Source of the DNA: Jimgerdemannia flammicorona
Lineage: Eukaryota > Mucoromycota > Endogonomycetes > Endogonales > Endogonaceae
Direction of reading: 5' to 3'
Length of the DNA: 21,136 nt
NCBI GenBank assembly: GCA_003990745.1
Contig: RBNI01001723.1
Coordinates: 1 to 21,136 of the forward strand
Position numbers and translations under genes: made by a program. Shown here in pieces: positions 9,525 through 18,392 of the stretch. The first letter of the stretch is position 1, and each line of letters opens with the position of its first letter. The notes below the pieces were generated by a model, which saw only the letters and a list, made by a program, of their open reading frames with translations, searched no databases and was not told the origin of the DNA.

Positions 9525-9641
9525 GCTTAGGTAATGCCTTACTCGCCGTAGGTAGAGATTGCTGTGCTATGTGATGGACACTAAATCGAGGAAACAGAGA
9601 CGGAAATAGGCGTGAGGCTATCTTTCCGAATTCCCCACCTC
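9429..9641. repeat. Pair of 19-bp direct repeats
   Basis: TTTCTGAATTCCCCACCTC at 9429-9447 and TTTCCGAATTCCCCACCTC at 9623-9641 match at 18 of 19 positions, 194 bases apart, next to the boundary with the transposon block. The flanks do not obviously match. Confidence 0.6.
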
Positions 9642-9689
9642 ACCAAGTCCTGTTTAGCCAATACCTTTCAAAGTACCACAGCTGTCTGC

Positions 9690-9950
9690 TGATGTTCATC
9701 ATATCATGACTACTACTTCCTACTGAAGAACAAGAATTGAAGATTGAGCAACATTCAAGGAGGCCCTCCACAAGCAGTTCAAGTCTGCTAATGCTACCAA
9801 ACTAGCCAGAGACAAGCTAGCAAACATCAAGCAACTCAAGTCTATACAAAGCTATAATGTATAATTTCTGTCAAATTCTTCTAGAACTATCTGATGTTAC
9901 AGAAGATGATAAGATAGACTTCTATATTTGAGACTTAAAAGGAAATACAT
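9690..9950 (+). pseudogene. gag: Ty3/gypsy gag relic, copy 2
   Basis: It aligns without gaps to copy 1: 9742-9867 against 663-788 gives 126 positions with 18 transitions and 5 transversions, counted by eye. The reading frame encodes the same core (LARDKLANIKQLKS). The homology starts near 9690, where the balanced island ends, and stops at about 9950, where an AATTG-rich element begins. It is only the middle of gag; there is no zinc knuckle. Fewer stops than copy 1, so it is less decayed. Confidence 0.65.
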
Positions 9951-10046
9951 AGTGCTCTCAACAAATTGAATTGAATTGAATTTGACCCAAATTCAATTCA
10001 ATTTAATAGAATCAAAGATCAATTTTGATTCAATTTGAATGACACT
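9951..10046. mobile_element. AATTG-rich short element with hairpin
   Basis: It begins AGTGCTCTCA, like the left end of the element at 1511, exactly where gag homology ends. The inside consists of AATTGAATTG repeats, including a perfect 16-base inverted repeat (9969-9984 with 9988-10003, three-base loop). The right end is uncertain: GACACT at 10041-10046 is only a loose counterpart. A simple-sequence array is the alternative. Confidence 0.35.
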
Positions 10047-10144
10047 CAATTCAATTCCAGCCTCACCTTTCTCTACTACCACTCACATAACACAAACTTT
10101 AAAATTCACTTTTGACCTGTTTATTGGAGAAAGATACTAAGGTT

Positions 10145-12171
10145 ATGGCAACCAGCAAGCAAACAGACATGCATACTAGGTTGGGTAGACCTGGGGCCTT
10201 CAACTGGCAATATGTCAGATGAGGGTATAGGCTTGAGATGGGGTCTTTTGGTGGTCTGAGTGGGCAGGACAGCTTGGGCAGTGGAAGTGGCACTGGTGGA
10301 GGGGCTGGAGGGCAGAAGGGAAGGAGCTTTGTAGACACACTGAAGGCTGGAGGTTGGCCAGTGAGAGCTTATAGTGGGCAAGCAGAAGGAAAGGAGAAGC
10401 AGAAGGAGAAAGAAGTTGAAGGTACTGGACTGTAGCTAGTAGGAGAGAGGGCTAGTAGAGTGGCTGCTGAGAGTAGAGACAGGACTGCTGATGATAGTAT
10501 GACTGAGAATCTGGAGAAAAATCCAGATATAACTACTTTTGAGAGGGCTGGACAGATGGGCCCAAAGTGGAAGAGGGATCTGGTTGATGGTATGATAGAG
10601 CTGGCAGTAGTACTATTACTCAAGAAGTCAATCTCAGAGTTCACCACAACCTTGTATTTCCAGGGCTTGGCAGTGACAGTGAGGATAGTTCTGGGGCTTG
10701 TCTCAGAGCAGGTGGCTGGAGTGGCCTCAGTGAAGTTTCTGAAGGGTTTGGAGGGGGTGGAGGTGGGTTTCAAAAAGGCTGGTCCACTGGAGGAGGCTTT
10801 GAAGACTGGAGTGGCAGTAGGGGAGATAGTGGTCTCTATGGTGTAGTGTTGAGGTAAGACCCAGAGTGGTTCAGTTACTGGTAAAGAGAGTACCTATGGT
10901 GATGAAGATAGAGACTAGGAGGAGGGTAGAGGAGGTGATGGTGGAGTATGACAATATGGTTGATATTGGATTTCAGATGTGAGAGGGGACCACTATCAGG
11001 ACTAATGATATTGACACAGGATTAGACTGGCAGAGAGAGAGGCTATAGGGAAGATGAGCGATTGGCTTTTAGTTTTAGTGTGGGGAGCTTTCACCTATAA
11101 GGTCTTGAGGGTGAAAGAGAGTGAAGAGGAGGAGGAGGATTTATTGGAGGCTCTGGAGGAAATGAGTGGAGTAGTAGAGAGGAGGGCAAAGGCCTGGAAG
11201 AGGTATGAGGAGTCTATATATTTGGAAATTATAAATGGAAGACATATTCACACTGACAAGAGGTAGTGGGAGAGGGCCCAAGAGTATATGAGGCAGTGGG
11301 AGTTGTTGGCAAGTATGAAAGGAGAGGCAAAGAAGAGTATTGGTGGAGCTGAGGAGTCTGGAGGTGCTAAGGAGAGTATCTGGGCTGATAAGGGAGGAGA
11401 GAATGTAAAGGAGAGCCTAGATGGAGTCAGAAAGTACTACACAGTAACCCTTATACTAATGGGATGTTCAAGATCTGGGAAGAGAAATTTGGAGATACTC
11501 CTCCTCTTACCAGGAGAGGGTCAGCTGAGAGGAATAAGGCAGAGAAGGATGTAGTGATGTATGGTGTCCCACAGGTATACTTTAGAGTTCCTGACATAGT
11601 GAAAGGGGGACAAGTAGTGACAGTTAGTGAGGAGGAGCTGGTAGATATACCTGAGGAGGGGTGAGATGAGACTGCCAGTATTGGGGTCAATACTACAATG
11701 CTGGATGCCAGGAGGCCAGTAACACTAGGAGGGAAGGAGGTGGGAAACTTACTGTGGATATACTGAATGATAAATAACCTAGTGGCTGATAAACTGAGAG
11801 AGGTGGACCTGAGAGTGATGAGCAAGGAGTACTGGGCCCAGGTACTGTAAGGTGAGGGAGTGGTGGAGGCACTGAAGAGGGAGGTGCTTGTAATTCTTCT
11901 GGAGAAGGAGGGGTATGAGGTTGACAAGGAGAGAGAGGCTGAGCTGGTAGTTGTTGTGGGTGAGCAGGTGACTTACTATTGGGCAGAGTGCCATAGTCTG
12001 AAGCTCTGGCAGGAGGCATGCCAGGAGTATCATGAAGAATTTGGAGAAAAGAAGAATGGGGAGATGGCTGAACTTCTGGTTGGATTGGAGGCCAAGGAGG
12101 TGGAAGAGGAGGGTCTGGCTGCTGAATACAACTTGGACTTAGTGCAAGAGGAGAGGGATATAGATCTGTAG
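10145..12171 (+). pseudogene. LINE ORF1 relic
   Basis: ATG at 10145 (MATSKQTDMHTRLGRPG) opens a frame that runs to 10846, broken only by TGA at 10220 and TAG at 10433. It has a glycine-rich stretch and the RSFVDTLKAG motif, reminiscent of LINE ORF1 proteins. After frameshifts the chain continues at about 10850-11050, 11054-11554 and 11464-12171, ending just before the endonuclease. The C-terminal third is rich in Glu, Lys and Arg and may form coiled coils (KREVLVILLEKEGYEVDKER). In total about 670 codons. No Cys-x2-Cys-x4-His-x4-Cys knuckle was found, although many Tad-clade ORF1 proteins carry one. An RNA-binding, particle-forming role is inferred from its position. Confidence 0.5.
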
Positions 12172-12199
12172 AGAGTGTGCAGGATGTTACTTCTAAACA

Positions 12200-13320
12200 T
12201 TATTTCCAATAAACAGTACAACTAACATTTTTTCTCTAAATGTGAATAGGCTAAGAGGATCTGGATAGCAGAAGAACATTTTTACTTGACTTAAGAGATT
12301 GGAGGCTGATCTCTTTCTGCTACAGGATATATACTATAAGGATGATGTGGATCAAGTAGAGTGGACTAGAGAATAGAGAGGAGCTAGAGCTTGAATTGGC
12401 AAAGTGGCAATCTTGGTGCAGAAGGATAAAGGGGACTTGAGTAGAGTTAGAAGCTGGGGAGACTATTTGGTCTGGGGGGAATGATGTTGATCTGAGTGAG
12501 AGCCAGTGTGAGTAGGCTCTTGCTACTGCCCAGCAGCTAGAGGGGAGTGGATTGCATTGATTAAGAGTCTTCTAGATGAGGGTGCATTCTTGGAGAATGG
12601 GGTGGATGTTCTGGGAGATAACTTTAATATGGTGTAGAGTCCTTAGTTAGATAGAACTGATTGAGGGTGAAATGCTGGTAGAATGGTGGCCTGGATGCAT
12701 GGAAGGAGGTGGAGAATATGAGCTTATTAGGGAATATGGGCAGAATACAGTAGGGAGAAAGAAGGATTTACATGCATTGGGTGAATGGCCTCAGTACAAG
12801 GATTGACTGGATATTGACAGCCAAATGCTGGAGATTGGATGTGTAGAGGACTCTGGAGGTGGAGTGGTGCCTATTATCAGACTACTGGGGTCTGTTAGGG
12901 CAGAGGCAGTTTGGAGAGAGTGGAGATGGACCCAGACATTAGTACCTTAACTCCTCTCTGCTGGCTGAGAAGAGGTTGTGAGATTTCTAGATAGAGGACA
13001 TTCAGGGAAAGATCAAGGATTGGGTACATGAGGGCTTGTGAGTGGATGTTCAGTGGTTGAAGTTGAAAGAGACTACAAGAGCTTACCAAAGAGAGGTTGA
13101 TAGAGATGCTGAGAGGAGAAGAAGGAAAAGGATGAGGTGTGCTTCCAATAAGTTGGTTAGATTATAGATGGAATGGACAGATCTATTGGGCTCTGGTAGG
13201 GTGGATGATTGGAGGGTAGGACAAGTTAGACTAGAAGTAATAGAGTTACAACAGGTGCTAAGAGAGAAGAAGAAGTTGCATGTGAAAGGAATGGCAGCTA
13301 GATTGAGATGGCAGGGGCTT
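12200..13320 (+). pseudogene. LINE ORF2 relic: AP-type endonuclease part
   Basis: From 12224 the sequence encodes FSLNVNRLRG, then EADLFLLQD, matching the start of the endonuclease/exonuclease/phosphatase fold (N-x-R/G-L, LQE). VAILVQK follows, then LGDNFNM at about 12611 (family motif G-D-F-N), RIDWILTA near 12800 and LLSDY at 12874-12885. The last is the SDH motif with its catalytic His changed to Tyr by CAC-to-TAC. All frames carry stops. The region after the nuclease (RLRWQGLEETYLS near 13300) resembles the linker before the RT, and there the LINE stops. The enzyme would nick target DNA for target-primed reverse transcription. Confidence 0.65.
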
Positions 13321-13322
13321 GA

Positions 13323-13589
13323 GGAGACATACCTCAGCTAAGAGCTACTGAGCAGCAGAGAAATAGTGACCCTATAGAGGAACTTACTAAGAAGTTCACT
13401 GAAATGACAGCTCATCTAGGAGATATGGTAAAGGAAATTAAAGGAAGAGACTGTCACTCAGTTCAGAAATTTGCCACTATCTCAGAAAAGAAGAGAGATA
13501 TCTGCTATACTTGTGGAGAAGAAGACCACTACTCATATGAATATATAAGTGAAACCAAGCACAAGGCCCAGCCAAACAATGCTACTTAA
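13323..13589 (+). pseudogene. gag: Gypsy gag C-terminus with damaged zinc knuckle
   Basis: An open frame reads through QLRATEQQRNSDPIEELTKK to CYTCGEEDHYSYEY. This is a CCHC knuckle (C-x2-C-x4-H-x4-C) whose last Cys is now Tyr, a TGT-to-TAT change. The knuckle would bind the element's RNA in the particle. The frame stops at TAA 13587-13589, where a Gln codon is likely to have stood, since the same frame continues toward the protease. It differs from the knuckle of gag copy 1, so it belongs to another family. Confidence 0.6.
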
Positions 13590-14069
13590 AATAAGGAATA
13601 GGCTAATATAATTACCTTTGAGGAGATTGGGGAATCAGATGAAGTGGAATGAGAAGCCTACTCTGCTGAGACTATCAGAAAAGATATCTATAAACAATCT
13701 TACAAGAGACCACTAGGGAGACCAAAGAAGAACCCTGTGGAAAAGCAGATAGAGACTGCTACAGAAAGTCAAGGTGAAGAAATAGATCAAGATATGAAGC
13801 TAAAACAGGCTATTCAAGATATCATCTGAGAAACCACTCTAGCCAGTGAAGGAGAAAAGAAAAAGAAGTTTTGAAAAATCAAGACCTTTAAGTATGATAT
13901 CTTCAAGGACCTCAGTTAACAAAAGGTCAATGCAACCTTCAGTTAGCTAGCAGAAATATCCACATTCAGACAGCAAATGAGATATAGACTTACTGAGACA
14001 ATTAAGGAGCAGATAAATGAGGCCAACAATGTTTAAAAAGACTCAAGAGAAGAGAGCAAAGACAATTGC
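13590..14069 (+). pseudogene. Gag-pol linker with AT-hook-like motif
   Basis: This is the same frame as the zinc knuckle, with stops. It is rich in Glu and Lys. At 13704-13736 it encodes KRPLGRPKKNP, containing the GRP core with flanking basic residues and prolines typical of AT-hooks, which bind the minor groove of AT-rich DNA. The rest (KQIETATESQGEEIDQD, then KQINEANNV-type sequence) is not recognised. Confidence 0.4.
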
Positions 14070-14400
14070 AAGACCTCTGCCTATGTAATCTATCAGATTG
14101 AAGATGGAATCTTCAAAGCCATCATTGATACAGGAGTAAAAGGATGTCTTCTTAGCAAGAAAGCAGCAGACCCCCTAGATTGGGAAGTTGAAGAAGCAAC
14201 CAAATTTGTATTTTTCACAATAGATGGTATAAGAGCCACACCTTTAAGAAAGATCTGAGATATCCTATTAAGTTCAGGAGAGCAACTATTTCAGTAGATA
14301 TGATTGTGACTAATGCCACCAACTATAACATCCTCATTAACAACCAGTGGCTTCATAAAGCCAAGACAATAATCTATCTGAATGCTCAGAAGATATAGAT
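14070..14400 (+). pseudogene. pol: Gypsy aspartic protease domain
   Basis: SAYVIYQIEDGIFKAIIDTG at about 14076-14135 holds the retropepsin active site DTG (14127-14135). The following residue is Val instead of Ala or Ser (GCA to GTA expected). GCLLSKKAA follows, then, after a frameshift near 14275, TNATNYNILINNQWLHKA, the usual C-terminal strand of Ty3/gypsy proteases (I-L-G-N-D-W-L in relatives). It would cut the Gag-Pol precursor. Beyond it comes an acidic and lysine-rich linker to the dUTPase. Confidence 0.7.
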
Positions 14401-14819
14401 TATCTACTAAGACCAGAAGATGTGAATTCTCATTAATGTCAACAAAGGAGTACTGCTAGAGATAGAGGAAGGAGAAAGTGAGCAAGAAGAAGCCTATATA
14501 TTGACTACTAAGAAAAAGAAAAAGAAAAGATGGATTAGTGAAGAGGACTGATACAAGAAGATTGCAGAAGAATTATATATACTATAGGAGTCTGTCTCCA
14601 CAGAATCAAGATGTACTGTAGCAAGTACATCAATGACTACTATCAATATAGTATTGACATCAGAAAGATCTATAAGAAAAGAAGATAGAAGGCTCTTGAA
14701 AAGCAGGCAAGAGAAGAGAAGGAGGAGGAAGAGGATGACAAACCACCAGCTCTCCTAGAGGACAGTAATGATGAAGAAGAAATCAAGGTCAAGATTCAGA
14801 GGATTCACCCTGATATAGT

Positions 14820-15215
14820 TCTACCAGAATACAAGTTAGAGAATATAGTCAGAATAGATATCACTATAGTAGAAGAAACCATTTTAGAGTCCCAGACAAC
14901 CATTCTACTTACAACTGGTCTGGAGATAACCATTCCAAAGGACTATGTCAGAATCCTCAAGATAAGAAGTAGTCTGGCTACAAGTGAAATTACAATTGAA
15001 GGAGAAGTCATTGATTCAGATTACATTGGAGAAATACTACTTATTGCTAGAAACCACAATTCTACAATTCTATTTCCAATCAAGAAAAGGACTGACTGGT
15101 ACAGATATTAATCTTCTCAGTTCTTTAGCCAAAGATCATAAAAGTCAAGAAGTTGGAGAAATCAGAAAGAGGAAGAAAAGGTTTTGGATCCATAGAAAGA
15201 GGAGTATTTGTTAGT
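14820..15215 (+). pseudogene. dUTPase domain within gypsy pol
   Basis: All five motifs of the trimeric dUTPase family can be read in order. Motif 1 is VRIDIT (14848-14865, for A-G-x-D-x; Gly lost by GGA to AGA, Asp kept), followed by LLTTGLEITIP. Motif 2 is IRSSLA (14962-14979). Motif 3 is GEVIDSDYIGE (15001-15033), with the catalytic Asp kept. Motif 4 is D-stop-LVQILI (15090-15113, for G-D-R-[IL]-A-Q-L-I), with CGA turned to TGA and Ala to Val. Motif 5 is RGRKGFGSI (15168-15194, for R-G-x-G-G-F-G-S-T). A one-base shift lies near 15088. Span is about 125 codons, close to the usual size. The enzyme hydrolyses dUTP to dUMP and pyrophosphate, keeping uracil out of cDNA. In this copy it is dead. 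Confidence 0.8.
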
Positions 15216-16690
15216 ATCAAGATCATAGAACTGGATCACAAGAAAGAGGAAACTATGAACAAGTATAGCTATACTATTGGAAATGAATTTCTACTCAAGA
15301 AGGAACTTAAGAAGATATTCTATGAATTCAAGGATATCCTAGCTACAGATTTCAAGGATATCAAATGAAAGACCCCACACTACTATCATGATATAGATAC
15401 AAAAAATACTAAACCAATTTATCAAAAAGTAAGGCCAATACTGCCAGCCTACTATGAATGGCTTAAAGAAGAAATTAAGCAGATGGAAGAAGCCAGTATC
15501 ATTAAAGAAGCCAGCACTCTCTGGGCTTCACCAGTTGTATTAGTCCTCAAAAAAGGAAACAAGCTAAGAGAATTTATTCCAAGACTCTACACTGATTACA
15601 GAAAGCTCAACTTGGTTACCAAGAAAGATTGCTAACTATTACCTCTCATCAGTAACATCCTTGTAACCTTGGGAGATAAAGCACAATACTATAGCACCTT
15701 GGACCTATACTCAGGATTCTACCAAATTAGCCTTACTGAAGCAGCAAGTGAAAAGTCAGCCTTTATCACTTTAGACAAAACCTACATCTATCTGTAAATA
15801 CTATTCAGAATTTGCAATACCTCTGTGAGCTTCTAGTGAATGATGAATAAAATCTTCTACTATTATATGGAAAGGTAGATGATGGTTTATATAGATAATA
15901 TTACTATCTACAGCAAGACAGCTGAAGAACATATGTAGCACATCTAGCAGATGATAGAGAAGCTAAGACAGCATGGCCTTTACATCAAACTGAAGAAGTA
16001 TAAGTTTGTGGAAATTGAGATCATCTATCTTAGTTATATCATCAATTAAGATAGAATATACACAGACCCCCTCAAGATTCAAACAGTAGCAGTATTCCCA
16101 AGACCCACTATAGTTACCAAAGCCCAAGTCTTCATGAGACTTGTCTCTTACTCCTAAAGATTTATCAGAGGATTCTCCAATATTGCAGACCCAATATACA
16201 AACTCAATAAGAAGGATACCAAGTTCCAATAGACTGATAGGCAACAAAAAACATTTGATGAGCTTAAGGTCAGACTGATCTAGACATCTATCCTCAGAAG
16301 ACCAGATTGGACTCAAGAATTCATCCTATAGATAGATGTAAGTAACCAAGAACTAAGAGCAGTCCTGGCTCAAAAGAAAGACAAAGTGGAGTATATCATT
16401 GCATATCTAAGCCAAGGAACCAGAGGAGCTGAAAAAGAATATGAATCTTATAAGTTGAAATGACTCACAGTTATCTGGGCTATAGAAAAGTTCCACTACT
16501 ATCTCCTGGAAGACACTTCACTATTCAAATGGACCACTCAGCCCTTACTTGGCTACTGACTCCTAGACAACCCAAAGGAATCTATATCAGATAGATCATG
16601 AAGTTGTAAGTCTATAATGTAACCATTATACAATATCCAGGAAGAATTAATACCAATATAGATACCCTCTCATAGATACTCTGAAGGACC
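15216..16690 (+). pseudogene. pol: Gypsy reverse transcriptase and RNase H
   Basis: The frame runs on from the dUTPase through a TGA at 15366. RT motifs: PIYQKVRPI, then ASPVVLVLKK, DYRKLN (from 15594), STLDLYSGFYQI with the first catalytic Asp at 15702, and YIDNI at 15888-15902, where YIDD has lost its second Asp by GAT to AAT. The thumb and connection follow (RFIRGFSNIADPIYKL). RNase H shows IDVSNQELRAVLAQ (Asp at 16335), AYLSQ, GAEKEYES and WAIEKFHYYL. After a frameshift near 16510 come MDHSALTWL (T-D-H-S in relatives) and GRINTNIDTLS. Many stops. The YIDN change alone would abolish polymerase activity. Confidence 0.85.
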
Positions 16691-16839
16691 TCCAACCAGC
16701 AAACCAACCATGAATAAGAAGCTCTATTATAGAATTATCACCTACCTGAGATAGTGAAAGATGCCCCAACATTTAGAAGAATGGATATAAATGATTATCA
16801 ACAGAATTTGAAAATAATTCGAAACTAATAGAGAGATAC

Positions 16840-17900
16840 TGAAGAAAGAAAAGCTACTAGTTATACCTGAATACAAAAAGAAGTAAGTGATGAATTCAGT
16901 ATATGAACTTGGCTATCTAGGAGGAACAAACACATATGATAAAGCAAGAAGAACAATGTGGTGGCCAGGGATGGAGGAAGATATCAGACAATTTGTCAAA
17001 ATCTGTTACAAATATCAGAAATAGAAATAAGACCAATGAAACCAAACCCTGAGATCAGTATATATAGAACTAGTACTCTTGCTTACATAGTAATAGATGT
17101 AATTGGCCTGCTACCTCTGACATTGACTGGCAACTAATACATTATTGTTATTGTAGATCTCTTTACAAAATAGATATAGGCAGAACCTCTCAAAGAAGCC
17201 AATATATAGTCAATTGCCAATTTCTTCTATAAAGAAATTATCTACTAATTCAAGAGCCCAGCACAAGCAACCACAGACAGAGAAACAGAATTCATAAACC
17301 AGTTCTTTGAGGTTCTCTACAAGAAGTACAAGATCTAGTACATTTAGATCACAGTCTATCACTCACAAGGAAATGGACAAGCAGAAAGGATCAATAAGAC
17401 CCTCAAGAATATTATTGCCAATATCTGCAATAACTATGAAAACTGAGATCACTATCTGCCAATAGAATTATCTGCTCTCTGGGATATCTAATTACAAAGC
17501 ACCCACTTTATCTCTCAAGAAATACTATTTAGAGAAGAAAGTTCTCAAGGAATCCTATTGTCCAATGGAGATACTGTATGAAAATACATAGATACAAAGA
17601 TACAAAGACTATACTAAATCAGAAAGAAGGCTAAGAATTATATATATAACCAAGGTATAGACACTATAATAGAATAATGTAGAAAAGATACATAAGCCTC
17701 TGGAGATTATCAAGATAGGAGACAAAGTCCTGATATATCAGAATATGGTAGAAGCTTTATGGTTACAAAAACTTGAGCCTAAATGAGAAGGATCTTACCT
17801 GGTCCAAGATATAAAAGAAACTACCTTTTGGCTATAAAAACTCTCAGATACAATCATCCCCACTATTATTCATCAAAACTGACTTAAGAAGTATCATAGC
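16840..17900 (+). pseudogene. pol: Gypsy integrase with GPY/F module
   Basis: The zinc-binding part reads LGYLGGTNTYDKARRTMWWP, then ICYKYQK. The second His and the last Cys of HHCC are both Tyr, by CAC/TGT to TAC/TAT. The catalytic core keeps all three acids: Asp at 17096 (MDVIGLLP), Asp at 17276 (TDRETEFINQFF) and Glu at 17384 (GNGQAERINKTLK). A Trp-to-TGA change stands in NYEN-stop-DHYLP. Further on, GDKVLIYQN, KLEPK and EGSYLV (17787-17804) form the GPY/F module with Pro changed to Ser. It would insert the cDNA. Several stops and shifts. Confidence 0.8.
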
Positions 17901-18392
17901 TAACCAATAGAGTACTGCCACTATTCTCAAGATCATCAGTACTATATAGTGAGTCATAGAAAGACAATGGTGCACTACTGAGCTGCCAATCATAGAAGAA
18001 TCCTTGATAGTATACAGAGCATAGTCTAGATATACTTATTATGAATCTCACACTTCAAGGTCTACCAGAACTGAACTGAGTTTCAAGAATACTTCAACTT
18101 GGGACAGCTACTGAACTCACAGCCAGATATAGAAACGAAGACTGGATTAGAGAGTGCCAGCTCTCTCATACTCAGATCACAACTATCAAATAAGTCAACA
18201 AAATGTTCAAGAATGATGAGCCAGCTCTAGCTCATCTTCAAGGAGTAGTTTCAAGAGACTTTGAATATATCAAAAGATAGCACTGGGAGTATATAATGAT
18301 ACAAATTATACAGTATAAGGAGATACAAATTGTAGAAGCTTGGGAGTTTAAATAGAGTGTCTCTGGAATGAATTATCTATTTAGGAGGAAGT
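17901..18392 (+). pseudogene. Open tail after integrase, unassigned
   Basis: After the GPY/F module, protein-like sequence continues for about 480 bases. One frame reads NEDWIRECQLSHTQITTIK, then NKMFKNDEPALAHLQGVV, SRDFEYIKR and HWEYIMIQIIQYKEIQIVEA, up to about 18380. Another frame is also partly open. No chromodomain aromatic cage or other domain is recognised. A purine run (AGGAGGAAG, 18383-18391) at its end can serve as the polypurine tract before the LTR. Confidence 0.4.

Noticed and set aside
10369..10773. 134-codon minus-strand frame, with others at 11451-11927 and 11693-12019
   Set aside because: They are antisense to the LINE ORF1 frames. Their Ser/Pro/Leu-rich content is what the complement of Gly/Glu-rich coding sequence gives.
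14984..15214. 76-codon plus-strand frame
   Set aside because: Out of frame with the dUTPase motifs, which are read in the two other frames on either side of the shift.
15963..16316. 117-codon minus-strand frame
   Set aside because: Antisense to the gypsy RT thumb and RNase H start; no protein-like features of its own.
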